From Isoetes taiwanensis (lineage: Eukaryota > Streptophyta > Lycopodiopsida > Isoetales > Isoetaceae), in contig JAJEKV010000028.1 in NCBI GenBank assembly GCA_021234155.1, positions 2,502,567 through 2,566,566 on the forward strand: a stretch of DNA of 64,000 nucleotides, read 5' to 3'. This document shows, in pieces, positions 44,244 to 55,048 of the stretch. Below the pieces are notes generated by a model that searched no databases, had not been told where the DNA came from, and saw only the letters and a program-made list of their open reading frames with translations. A program made the translations under genes and the position numbers. Position 1 is the stretch's first letter; each line of letters opens with the position of its first letter.

Positions 44244-47200
44244 AGCTGGTTTCTTGGAATGTTCGGGGTGTTGCTTCCTCCCCAACTAAAAGGAGCAGAT
44301 TTTCCATGGCTCTTGCTAGGTTGAATTCAGATTTCTATTGTCTACAAGAGCACAAGTGCAAAAAAGAGGATGTGCAAAAGGTAGCTTCTGTGGTTGGTAG
44401 GAAATATAACGTCTTGGTGGCTGCAGCAGACTCGGCAAAAGCAGGGGTCCTTACAGCATGGAGACATGATATAGCAGTCACATTCAGTCATGCTGACAGA
44501 TTTGGTCGCTGGATTATCATCAAGCGGTTTGATAAGGGACAAGAGTGGGGACTAGTGAATGTGTATGTGCACAATAGACCTCATCAGAGAGGTGCACTCT
44601 GGGCTGCTTTGAGATCCAAACTAGTTCGACTGGGGGCTCATATTGCATGGTTATTGGTGGGTGACTTCAATATGGTGGAGTTGGAAGTTGATAGGTGCGG
44701 CAGAGGATCAGAAGTCATCCAAGGCTTTGAACGTGAACAATGGCAGCGCTTGATGCATGACTGTGGTCTGGTAGAGGTGGATGGCGATGGAACCTTTACT
44801 TGGTGCAATGGCTGGCTTGGAGCTGGTAGAGTATATGCACGCCATGACAGGGGCTACTATAATGCATTGGCAGCTACATATTTGCATAATTTCTCTCGCC
44901 AAAACATGCCTGACAGCTCTATTTCAGATCACAATCCGCAGTATTTCTCTTGTTCTCAAGATGGGGCGCGTAGCAGGACCAAGACTTATTTCAAGTTAAA
45001 CACTTCATACTTGAAGGATGAGGAGTTTAAAGATGGATGCAAGCAAACCTGGTCCTCTGCATTTGTGAGAAGGAACGGAATGGCTGGGATTGTTGATGCT
45101 CTAGCTGCCGTGAAGTCTTTTGCTAAGAATTGGGGTCGTCAGCGAGCTGCTGCTAATCGAGGGATTTTGATTGCTCTGTACCAACAATTAATGGCTTGCA
45201 GGTCTGTTGTACCATCAGATGCCCAGTAGGAGAAGCAGATTTTGGCCAGCATTAGACAGATGGAAGCTGAGCAAGTTCATCACGCTTGAGTTAAAGCGGG
45301 CCTGCAATGGTTCAAAGAGGGGGATCGTTGCACAGGCTTCTTTTTTAGAGCTGCAAAAATTCGGAGACAAGCTTCTGCAATGGTGTCTCTCCAAGTTCAA
45401 GATGGGCCTCTCATCTCTGATCCTCAGCAACTTAAGTTCTTTCTGCATGGCCACTTTTCTTCCTTTTTTGCTTCCCGTCGTCTCCCCTTCCAATCAGATT
45501 TTTAGGAGGCATTACTAGCAAAGATACGTCCTATTATATCTGAGGAACAAAGAGCTACTCTAGAAGCAGAGATTACGGTGAATGATTTAGCAGATGCTAC
45601 CTTCATTTTGAAGAAAGGAAAGTGTCCTGGAATTGATGGTATTCCTGTGGAGTTCTTTCAGGAGTTATGGGATTGGGTTGGCGATGATGTGTACGACGCG
45701 TTTCAGGATTTCAAGAGGCAAAGGCGTCTAGAAAAAATTCTTAACTCAGGCTGCATTTCTCTCATTCCCAAGTGTAAGGAACCTTCAACAATTTTGGACT
45801 GACGCCCTATCACCTTACTATCTTCTGTGTACAAGATTTTTGCCAAAGCTTATGCACAAAAGCTTCGGGATATTCTTGCTGATTCCATATCTTCTACACA
45901 GTCAGGATTTCTGTCACGACGATGCATATTAAACAATGTAGCTGCTGCCTATGAAGGTATTTACTGGGCTCGACCTCAGGGCATGAAATTGTATATTTGA
46001 AGCTGGACTTTGCAAAAGCATATGACAGTGATGACTGGGCCTTCTTAGAGGAATGTCTCTTACGCTTTGGTTTTGGTGCACAATTCACAGCTGATGTCAT
46101 GAGGCTTCATTATTCTGCTCGCTCTTCTATTCTCTTCCAAGGGGAGCCCTCAGCATTCTTGCAGGTGGGTCGTGGCATCCGTCAGGGCTGCCCTTTAGCT
46201 CCATTGTTATTTACACGCCAGGGCAGGTCCTTGCCCAGGTCTTCTCTCTTGCCGCACAGGAGGGAATCTTGCATGGACTTCCTATGAACAATGGGTCGCA
46301 GGAGATCTGTAATCAATATGCGGATGACACTTTCCTTTTTCTGAGGGCAGATGAACAAAATTTGCAGAATGCCGTTTCCTTGTTGGATTCTTTTTCCCTA
46401 GCATCTGATATTTTTGTGGGTTGGCAGAAGTGTACAACACTATGGGCATTGGACTCTCCAGTTCCACCATGTATGGCTGCCTTTCCATGGCGGATCCTTC
46501 CCCATGGTAAAGCAACCAAACTTCTTGGTATCCCTGTGGGTGTTCATATCTCATCAGGAGATGCGTGGGAGGCAGTGATTAAGGGCTTGGAAAAGCACCT
46601 TTTCTGGTGGTCCACAGCGAAGCTTTCCATGGCAGGATGAATCATTGTGGCTAAGTCAGTTTTAAGCAGCACCCATGTTTATATGGCTTCGTTCATGTTG
46701 GCTCCACAGTCAAAGATACTACTTCTCGTCAGGGTTGTCAGGAACTTCATCTGGGGGGGAACAGAGGAGGGTGATGTTGTCAAAGTCAGTTGGGAAAAGT
46801 GCATGTTGTCAAAGCATTTTGGCGGCCTTGGAATGATCAATTTTCTTTTGCAGAGCAAGGTGATGATTTCTAAGTTTATTTGGAGAATTTTGAATAATGT
46901 GGATGAGTCCCCGGTTTCCCGTCTTGTTTATCAGTCTTTGCAAATGTGCATTTATTTTGGGTCTCGGTCTCTTAGGCCACTTTTCCCATGGGCTCTGTTT
47001 TATCCACTGACCGCATGCCCTAATGCGTCCCCATTTCTTAGAGGATTGCTAGTTGCATGGGAGACTGTACAATCTCTGTTTCATTTTCACCATCTTGCGC
47101 ACACTAGCACTACTGCAAGTTGTTGGTGGATTCCATTGGACGGTGGTCCTCTGGTAGCTTCAATCCACCCATTGACGTAGCGTCGATGGAGAGCAGCAGG

Positions 47201-47783
47201 TGTGCATATGATATCTGATTGGTATAATAATCAAAGGCAGTTGCTGACATGGGAAGAGTTTAGAGCTAAGTTCCTCCTTTTAAGGCGGGATCGAGCTATT
47301 TGGCAGAAGGTGTCTTCAATTCTTCCTCCAGTAGCACAAGTGGATGACCCCCAGCCTTGGGTAGTTCATGAGCGTGTCAAGGCAGATAAGTTGGTGAATT
47401 GTGCACTTTGTCCCTTATGTGCACAGAGGGACGAGACAATTGAGCATTGCTTCTTCCTATGTAGACATGTCAAACATGCTTGGTTGTGGCTTCAAGGCCT
47501 CTTTCATTGCGATTTGAATAGCCAACATGTGTTATTAGCAGTCTATCCAAGTAGATGGGATAATTTGGCAAAAAGGGCGTTTCATTTGGCTTCTGCATGG
47601 ATCATTTGGTCCATTTGGAAAAGAAGGAATCTTCTCATATTCAAAGGTCTTGCTTGTTCAGATGCACAGATCCTTCTTGATGCCCAACAACGAATTGTCA
47701 AAACATTCAGGTGCTCATCAATTGCTAATGAGGTGAAGAGCCGTATTTGGGAGCACTATCTTCAGATTCAAACTTACTTATGA
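44240..47783 (+). pseudogene. LINE ORF2: endonuclease, reverse transcriptase, zf-RVT
   Basis: ORF2 nicks the target and reverse-transcribes the RNA. The endonuclease spans 44240-44960 with KLVSWNVRG, QEHKC, LVGDFNMVE and SDHNPQ, the standard AP-endonuclease-like residues (N, E, D/N, H). RT is at 45550-46640: GKCPGIDGIPVEFF, RPITLLSSVYKIFAK, LDFAKAYDS, GIRQGCPLAPLLF, YADDTFLFL. The C-terminal zf-RVT lies near 47400-47480 (CALCPLC, then IEHCFFLC). Stops occur at 45227, 45287, 45503, 45800, 46638 and 47178, and shifts near 45975 and 46215. At 45503 and 45800 the 1585-2603 paralogue has Gln and Trp, so those stops arose by C-to-T or G-to-A change. Confidence 0.9.
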
Positions 47784-47902
47784 GTTTTTACTTGCTCTTC
47801 ATATTGTTTAGATGTTGTATTTGAGTGGGGTGGTCTTGCTCTGGTGGACATTCTCTCCACTGAGTTATTAGTCCCCATTGTACTCTGTAACTTTCTTTGG
47901 AT

Positions 47903-47932
47903 AATAAAGGCTCAAGTCCTTAAAAAAAAAAA
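47903..47932 (+). terminator. LINE polyadenylation signal and poly-A tail
   Basis: AATAAA at 47903-47908 is followed by A11 at 47922-47932, marking the LINE 3' end. Confidence 0.85.
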
Positions 47933-49059
47933 GTATTTTAATGTATAGAACCCTCTATAAAAAATGGTAGATTCATTATGTGGGTGAAGTTGCATTAGGC
48001 TTGGTTGGGTTATACTTAAGTTTACCCACATTATATGCATAAGCATAGATATAGTTATTACAATTGAGTTTGATTCTAAACTATGTGTGTGCCAAATTCG
48101 TCATTGATGATCAATACACTTAGCTTATGTAACATACATCGTTAACTTTGTTTATTATATATATCAAGCTAGGCAAGTTTGGAAAGATATGAGGTGGTTT
48201 GTGTGCGATAAAGCATTTGGCACTTGAGTATTGAGGCAGTTTGTGCTTGTTAAGGCCATAGCAGTGTCATGGAAGGATCTTCATTTCATGTTAAGTGTTC
48301 ATTTTTTTTTTGTATGATTAAGATGCCACACATAAAGAAGCTTATTTATAAATGAAAAGTATTTATTAGTGAGATATCTCTATGGGTATGCCGGAATCGT
48401 AAGACGAGTTGGTTGCCTCTTGGAATTATTTTGAGCTGCATTTTCTTATCTAATTCAAGTAAAGCTTTCCATGCATGTTATAGATCATGGAACATAGTTA
48501 ATTTTGAAGAAGCACCTTAATGGATTCCATTTAGTGAGATAAATGGCATCTGGGTAATGTTCAGAGGAGGCATAAGTAGCCAAGATTATTTATCATGAGC
48601 TATTTATAGTCAAGTGTTTAATTGATGTTGTCAAGGACTTCAAGACATATATGGTTTACTGGCATAAGTGCTTCACAATGATATGTTGAGAAGAAGAAGA
48701 AGAAGAAGAAGAGCAGTTCCTTGCAAGCTTGTAATTTCATTTGTTATAATGCATGTATGCTTTTCATTCAACTAAAGAAGTGTGGTGCTTCAATGGGAAA
48801 ATGAAAGTCTAGATGGATTTGATTCCTTGGGATAGAGATTTTAATGTTTGAAGAATATTGAGGCAGTATAAGCAAGCCCGGTCAACTCATTGATTATGTA
48901 GGAAGAAATTATTATATTCATGACAGCTAGCAAGGGAAGAAAGAATAATTATGGTGATAAGTTGGCGTTATTATATAGTTGGTCATGAAGATTTAATTCT
49001 ATGATCGATTGGATACTCCGCTATTTTGGAACGACCCATGAGGACATGGGTTAAATTTT
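47933..49059 (+). other. Right internal region of the outer LTR element, noncoding
   Basis: AT-rich with no recognisable domain. Contains an (AGA)n stretch at 48690-48713. Resumes the outer element after the LINE. Confidence 0.6.
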
Positions 49060-49071
49060 AGAAGGGGAGAA
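49060..49071 (+). other. Polypurine tract of the outer element
   Basis: AGAAGGGGAGAA abuts the 3' LTR start TGTAACG at 49072. It primes plus-strand DNA synthesis in LTR elements. Confidence 0.85.
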
Positions 49072-51688
49072 TGTAACGAGCTTGGCCCGTCAGCAGGCAT
49101 GTAATTTACGTTTTATTATTCATGCTTATGAAGAATATCCGAAACTGATCATTACATGAGAAATACATATTATGTATGAGGAGTTTATACTAAGTTCATG
49201 TGATAAAACCAAAGGGCATCAGTTTCTATGAGGGTTTTTAGAAGGAGGCAGAAGGAGCAATTTTTGGGCAGTTTTGCTGGCCGAAATTTGGAGCATCATA
49301 TCTCGGCAACCTGAGATCCAATTCAGGTAATTCTTACTTTGTTGGAAAGGTTTTCAAATCAGATTTCCGGATTGGGTCTGATAAAGTCGAAATTCATCTG
49401 TATGAGGGAGATATGGCAGAAAGAGTGAAGCTATATCAGAATTGACTGCACCATTGTATCTCCTTGTGCAGCTTGCTTCCTGAAGTCTAGGAGCTGAAAG
49501 GAGGGGATATTTTGAGAAGAAAACAGGTACAAGGAGTCAAAGGATCATCATTGAAGTGGTTCTCAAGTGGGTGGTTTGCCGCTTACACCAGGGAAAGCTT
49601 AGATTGCTTAGATTGTTCTTGTTGTTGAAAGAGAATCATGATTTAATGTTTTGAATTGAGAGTATAAAGGAATATGGGTGATCTTGAATATGACGATGTG
49701 AGATTGAATGTCTTTTGCCACATTGGTATATAAGAGGAAGTAAGAACTTAGCTAAGCTTATTGTAAGAAGTCTGGGAATAGTCCTTAGAATTGTAGATAG
49801 TAGGGCAGACCTTGTATATAGTAAAGGGGATCTTGGCAACAACAATATAGAGATTGTTCTGCTGGAGAAGCCAGAACTGAATTGAAACCTTGAGATCGTA
49901 GAGCTTATGAGGGCACGAAAGGCACCATCTGCTCCATGAGACAAGAAGCTAATTTAGAAGATAGACACGGATGTATATATACCTTTGGTGATTAGATTGG
50001 AGTTAATATGCTAAAATAAACTATGATAGGAATTGCACTGCTAAGAAACAATCATGTAGGTTATGTGAGATACATTAATCTTTGAGTTAGATAATAAGAG
50101 ATGCCGAAGTGGCCTAAAGAAGCTTATGGGGGCTTCTGTAGTATGGCAATGGCATGGAGTATTGTTGGCCAAATAAAATGCTAAGTTATGCAATTAATTT
50201 ATTAGTAAGAGAAACAAGCTAACATATTGAATTGCATATGAGTATTCTGTAAAATGTTCGCTCCTTATAAGGGAGAGACTTTGGGAAAGCATGCCGGTAG
50301 AAGTATGTTGTAGTTGCTAGGTGATCCTTGTACCTTATATGGATGTAATTGTAGGGATATCATGATTGTTTGGGAATAGGACATTATGACATCCTAGAAT
50401 AAGCTTTTCCTATGGGGAGGAAAATGCTAGACCTTTTATGTGTTCTTGTATAATATATCTAGACATGCTAAATGCTTGGATACCATGGTGATGTGTAAAG
50501 GTTGCATTATGTTAGCATGTAGTTCAATATTTGACATCATATGGTAGAACACGAACGTGATCTGTATATGATATCATTGCAAATGTTGGCATTGTTCTAT
50601 GTTGTTCCTGGTAAATGCATAGGAAATGCATATAAATTATGACTCTTGATTCTTGGATCATATGATGAAAAACATGGTTTAAACTCTGACATATGGGGCA
50701 TATGCTAAATTCTTGGCTGATACATGAGTGCATATCTTCGGGGCCGGAGTCCATTTGCGGTGGCTTGGACTCGCGGTTGTTCTTGTTCTTGACATCGGGT
50801 GTTGTTACCCCAGTGAGGGTGCTTCGTCGCGCTACATGGCTTTGAAGTGGTCCCCTAGTGCTGGACGCAGGCTAGGAGGGTGCGTACACATGAGGCTTAC
50901 CCCGCCCGTATTTGCTGCAGGGCCTGATCAGCCCGGGTGGCCTTCATAGAACCGGAGTAGGCACTGCATGTTTATGGATATCTCATGGTTATTTCATAAT
51001 TTCTCATGGTCTCATGATTATCTCTTGATTATTGTAAGGTTATGACATGTGCATTTACATCTTACTTGGATGGCTTGATGATGTTTTGGTTCTTATTTTA
51101 TGTGCTAATACTGCATTGCTGGTTTCTAGCATAGAGGGATTCTTAGGTGAGGCATCTAAGTATGAGAATTATTCTTGTGATTGGTATATCGTACATGTCT
51201 CTTGTTGATTATACCATCATTTTCTAAATGCCTCAAACCCCCACTTAGTCTTTAAGACTAACCCCACGTGTTCATGGTGTAAGCAGTTTAAGAGATAGCA
51301 GAATGTAGCAGGGCAATTGAATGGCACAACTATGTGCAGTCTTTACTTACGAGGACTCTGTATGCCTTTAGAAAGGCCTTATCATTTCTGCCAGTCTTTA
51401 CTTATGAGGACTTTGTATGCCTTTAGAAAGGCCTTATCATTTCTGGAGCTTATGGATATTATACTGCATATCATTATCTTGTATATGCCACAAGAGTGCT
51501 ATACAATTATGTTTCAAATATGTATGTACTTCTAACTGTGGATTTGAAGACAAAGATTCAATTCTTTACCAAGATTTCTTCCGTAGAATTACATTACTTA
51601 ACTCATGGGTAACAATTTATCATTGACTCATGCAAGTTTAGATGGGATTTCGGGTTACTTGGAGGGTTAACCCGGCAGGCCCATCACA
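49072..51688 (+). repeat. 3' LTR of the outer element (2617 bp)
   Basis: Pairs with 27027-29026 and is the longer version. It contains two blocks (about 49456-49698 and 49797-50124) missing from the 5' LTR, and a 57-bp tandem duplication at 51336-51449 that the 5' LTR has once. A GC-rich patch at 50720-50950 matches 28100-28330. Confidence 0.9.
51336..51449. repeat. 57-bp tandem duplication inside the outer 3' LTR
   Basis: Both units start CAGTCTTTACTTA(C/T)GAGGACT and include GCCTTTAGAAAGGCCTTATC. The 5' LTR has a single unit near 28730, so the duplication is younger than the insertion. Confidence 0.9.
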
Positions 51689-51693
51689 CCCGA

Positions 51694-52986
51694 GAACTTT
51701 GATTCTACTCCTATTGTAGACGAAAAAGTGTGGAAGATGAGCAACATGCGCTATTGGAGTGCATGATGTGAGCAATATGCTACAACAAATTCTAATGTAC
51801 ATGCTCTCCTGACACTAGATACTACGGTCATTGGGGATTACTTATATAATTGGTGGAATCTCAGTAATTAAATAATTTGGTTGATGAACTTGATGCAAAT
51901 GGTCTAATATGATTGTACATTTATATAAAAGCCACCTATGGACCTGAGGATCTGCGCGATGAGACATTACATTACATTGTATTACGTTTTGGTGGTACGA
52001 AAGGCATAAAAAAGAAAGTTGGGATGGATTGAAGTCAAATGATGCCTCTTAACGCCAAGAACGACTTAAACAAACTCAGGAAGACATCAAAGCAAATTTA
52101 ACACACAACTCTTCCAGCACACCCCTCCCTTATCACACAAGTAATACATGTGAAACAAAGCCCTATTCCTAATGCAGCTAATGTTGCTTAGATTATTCGT
52201 CTGATCATCTTGGCCTAGTTCAAAATCTCTCATTCTCCATAGGTATGCGCTTTGAGTAACATGTAAAGGATGGCCAGACTGTTTTCAGCCTTTTTGGCCA
52301 ATAGCAAGTCAACACGAGTCGAAGATTCTTTTCGTGAATCTCCTCTGCTGCTGCTTGCGCCACTTTTGGTCTCGATTCTAAAAATCTTGGTCTCGATTCT
52401 GAAATTTGTTCTGTCCTTACTCTCATTCTGCAACAATCTGATCATGGTCGTCCACGTATTAGATATCGACGGCCCTATGTTTTGGCCAGTCCGCCTAACG
52501 GTTCGGGCTCTTTCGTGGGCCAGAAATGGCCCAGAGTGCCATTGCGCTATACAAAAAATGTGCTAACGCAATGTGGGTTGCCCATTGAAAATCAAGGCTA
52601 TTTCTGTTGTAATGCAAAATGTTGCCTTTCATCACCCATAAATCAAGCTTATGGAACACTATAAACAAGATGCATCTTGCATAAGATGGGTGGAATGTAT
52701 GAAAAATGGATTTATACCAAGCTCTAAGTAGGAAAATTTACTGCAACCCAAGTGGAAGAAACCAATCTATTATGTTGTCAAATGATAAAATAGGAAAAAT
52801 TTGAGCTTCAGCAATGCAAAAGTGCCCAATTCCACCCCTAATTCAAAGCCTTGCCCCAATTCCAAATCTGCCATCCAAATCTCTCTCTGCCCCAATATTT
52901 TGTCCATCTATGCATGAATTACCTCATGTGTTATCTTGAATAAACACTAGTCTTCTAGAATGTCAAGCATGCATTCAACTTGCAAA
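51694..52986. other. Intergenic, no gene
   Basis: No recognised coding sequence. A leucine-rich frame at 52270-52566 contains a near-duplicate Ile/Leu/Val stretch from a short repeat (GGTCTCGATTCT twice) and is not credible as a gene. Confidence 0.6.
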
Positions 52987-53842
52987 TCCCATCGATCCGA
53001 GCCATCGGATCGCCATTCTGGGAAAGGACGAGCCCCTATATTAGGCTAGTTCCATTCTCAGGCCGGTTATCGGCGTCTTCTCACAGCAGCATTTTCTTCG
53101 TGCTCGTAGCTTCCTTTGGCTCCATCCTCTTTTCTCCTCTTTGGGGATTTGCTTTCTCTCTTTTCCTTTTAGATTGCTCTTCCTCTTTTCTTCCCTTTTA
53201 GATTGCTCTTCTTCTTTCCTTCCCTTTTGGCTTGCTCTTTCTCGTGGTTTCTTGCTAGCACTTTCTTTGTTTTGCATGCTACGCGGAGGATTCAAAATAT
53301 GAGCGTGATCTCTTCTTTCTTCGCGCAATTTCTTCGTGAATGCTGGCTGATTTTTTGCATATTGCATGCGGATTATTTCCTCACAGGGCCACTAATGGTT
53401 TGCGGGTGACCCGGTATCTTTCTTTGCGGTATTTTGTTGCATGCAGGCGGATTCGGCCGCGTCGGCAATTCATAGAGATTTAGGCAGCCCGCGATCCGAG
53501 GCGCTTTCATCTTGCTTTTGCGGTTTCTATGCATTTTACAGCGTGATTCGCCTTCCTTAGCACACTTGCCTTGTGCATGCTGGCTGATTTATGCATGGCA
53601 ATTGCTTGTGTAATGTTTCTCGCATGCATCTCTGGTTTAGGGTTGTTTTTTTTGGGTGGAATACTTCGATTGTTTTTTGTCTTTTGCACAGATTCCAGAT
53701 GGTTGACGTGTTAGGGTGTAGATTTATCATCTTATGGATGAGGGTTCGAGCCATGGTACTATCAATCCATTTTGGATTCTTCACGGTTTTTCTCTGGGTT
53801 CCATTTTGGATTCTTCACCGTTTTTCTGTATATCTCCGGATG

Positions 53843-53960
53843 GATGCGCGGGGGGTTAGCGCACTTCTCCTCATTCTAGAATTCGAGTTCTATCTTGAGC
53901 TTGGGATTTCGATTTGATTCACCTTGCTGCCATCTTCGCTCTCTCCACTCTTCCACCCAA
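53843..53960 (+). repeat. Direct repeat copy, matched at 59706-59830
   Basis: Shares GCACTTCTCCTCATTCT, GAGTTCTATCTTG and TTTCGATTTGATT with 59706-59830, followed in both by CTCTCTCCACTCTTCC. Confidence 0.8.
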
Positions 53961-54994
53961 TTGTCCTGCACATCACCATCTCCACTCTTTTGTCCACCTG
54001 GCCCACTTTGCTCATTTTCAGGCTCATCTATAGCAACATCACGGCTTCTTCTTCTCGGGCCGTTATAGCTGGTGCCGGAGAACTTTTTTAGCGGTGCATT
54101 TGTGGCGCAAAGTTCTTGAGCAGGTTCTTATGCTCTCCTTCTTTATGCTCTCGGTATGTAGTGGTAGGGGCCATTCGCTATGTGCATCCGGACCAAGATT
54201 TTGGAAGGTATGGGTTTTTTCGTTGAATTTGATACATGCCGGCCAACTTTGGAGCAACAAAATTGCATCATCCGGGTCTATTGGTTGAGGTATATTGGTT
54301 TGTTGGTGATCGATTCAATTGGCAAGCCATGCGAACCGGCAAGCCATGCTCACTTTTTTTCCTCTTCGTGCTATATTAGTTATTTGTTGTTGCGTAATCG
54401 GCCTTTTGCATGCACGATGGCGGATTATATGATTGGTCTTGCGGCTCAAGAATTTGCGATGCGCAGAGTCGGATTCTACCGTTCACTAATTAGCGCATGC
54501 TCTCGGGTTTAGTTTCCTTCTTTTTCCCCATCCTATCCTCTGTCTTTGTCTTGATCCCGCATGTCCAAGGCGGTTCCACGCCATTTTGATTGCGGATCCA
54601 TGCCTCTGTTTCTTTTACGGTTTTCATTCTCGGCCCTCTTTGTCTTGCCTCTCTTTCGTTCTTCAAACGGACATTCTAGAAGCCGGAACCCATTGGTCCA
54701 GGCGGGACACCTGAAGTTGTCGCGAGCGCATCTTTATGCGGATGTGGTCACTGGAGCATTGGCGTGGAGTATGGTCTGCTGAATTGTTGCCGGTTCGCCC
54801 ATTTTATAGCGGCTCGATTTGTGAGGAACAAGGTCGCAGACCTTTTCCTCGGTTCTTGGTTTCGATCTCTCGAAGGCATGGTGCGGCGCCATCACACGGT
54901 CCATGATTGCGCTCTCCTATTTCCAGCTTCCTCGTTCAAACACTTTTTTTTTCGCTTGGATTTCCTTGCTCCCCGCTTCTTTTGCCGTTGACTA

Positions 54995-55048
54995 CCTAAG
55001 CCTAAGCCTAAGCCAAGCCTAAGCCTCAGCCTCGGCCTAAGCCTAAGC
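54995..55048. repeat. (CCTAAG)n hexamer array
   Basis: About nine imperfect copies of CCTAAG with CCTCAG and CCTCGG variants. The unit differs from the usual plant telomere CCCTAAA. Confidence 0.9.

Larger units (their letters stand above)
31187..47932 (+). mobile_element. L1-type LINE nested in the outer LTR element
   Basis: Two ORFs, ORF1 (split) and ORF2, followed by a 3' UTR with AATAAA (47903-47908) and a poly-A run at 47922-47932. The 5' end is not precise; coding starts at 31247 or 31436 and I place the edge near 31.19 kb. No target duplication was found next to the poly-A (GTATTTTAATG). Without the nested gypsy element the LINE is about 5.6 kb, a usual plant L1 length. The 1585-2603 fragment belongs to the same family. 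Confidence 0.85.
27027..51688 (+). mobile_element. Outer LTR retrotransposon, non-autonomous, carrying nested insertions
   Basis: Defined by direct LTRs at 27027-29026 and 49072-51688, both TGTAAC...TCACA. A primer-binding site follows the left LTR and a purine tract precedes the right one. Flanks CTCGA (27022-27026) and CCCGA (51689-51693) are a likely 5-bp target duplication with one change. After subtracting the nested LINE, the internal region is about 3.3 kb with no recognisable gag or pol, so the element depended on enzymes from another copy (LARD-like). A few short traces, such as a GRGFRERVSN reading near 30910, may be gag relics. Orientation follows PBS to PPT. Confidence 0.9.

Noticed and set aside
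52270-52566. Hydrophobic plus-strand frame, possible membrane protein
   Set aside because: It is short, built on a local duplication, with frames open on the other strand as well and no gene context.
52987-53040. Hammerhead ribozyme at the 5' hairpin
   Set aside because: The CTGATGA and GAAA core elements are not present in the right places.
54995-55048. (CCTAAG)n as an internal telomere tract
   Set aside because: The unit is not CCCTAAA, copies are few and variable, and no telomere context is seen.
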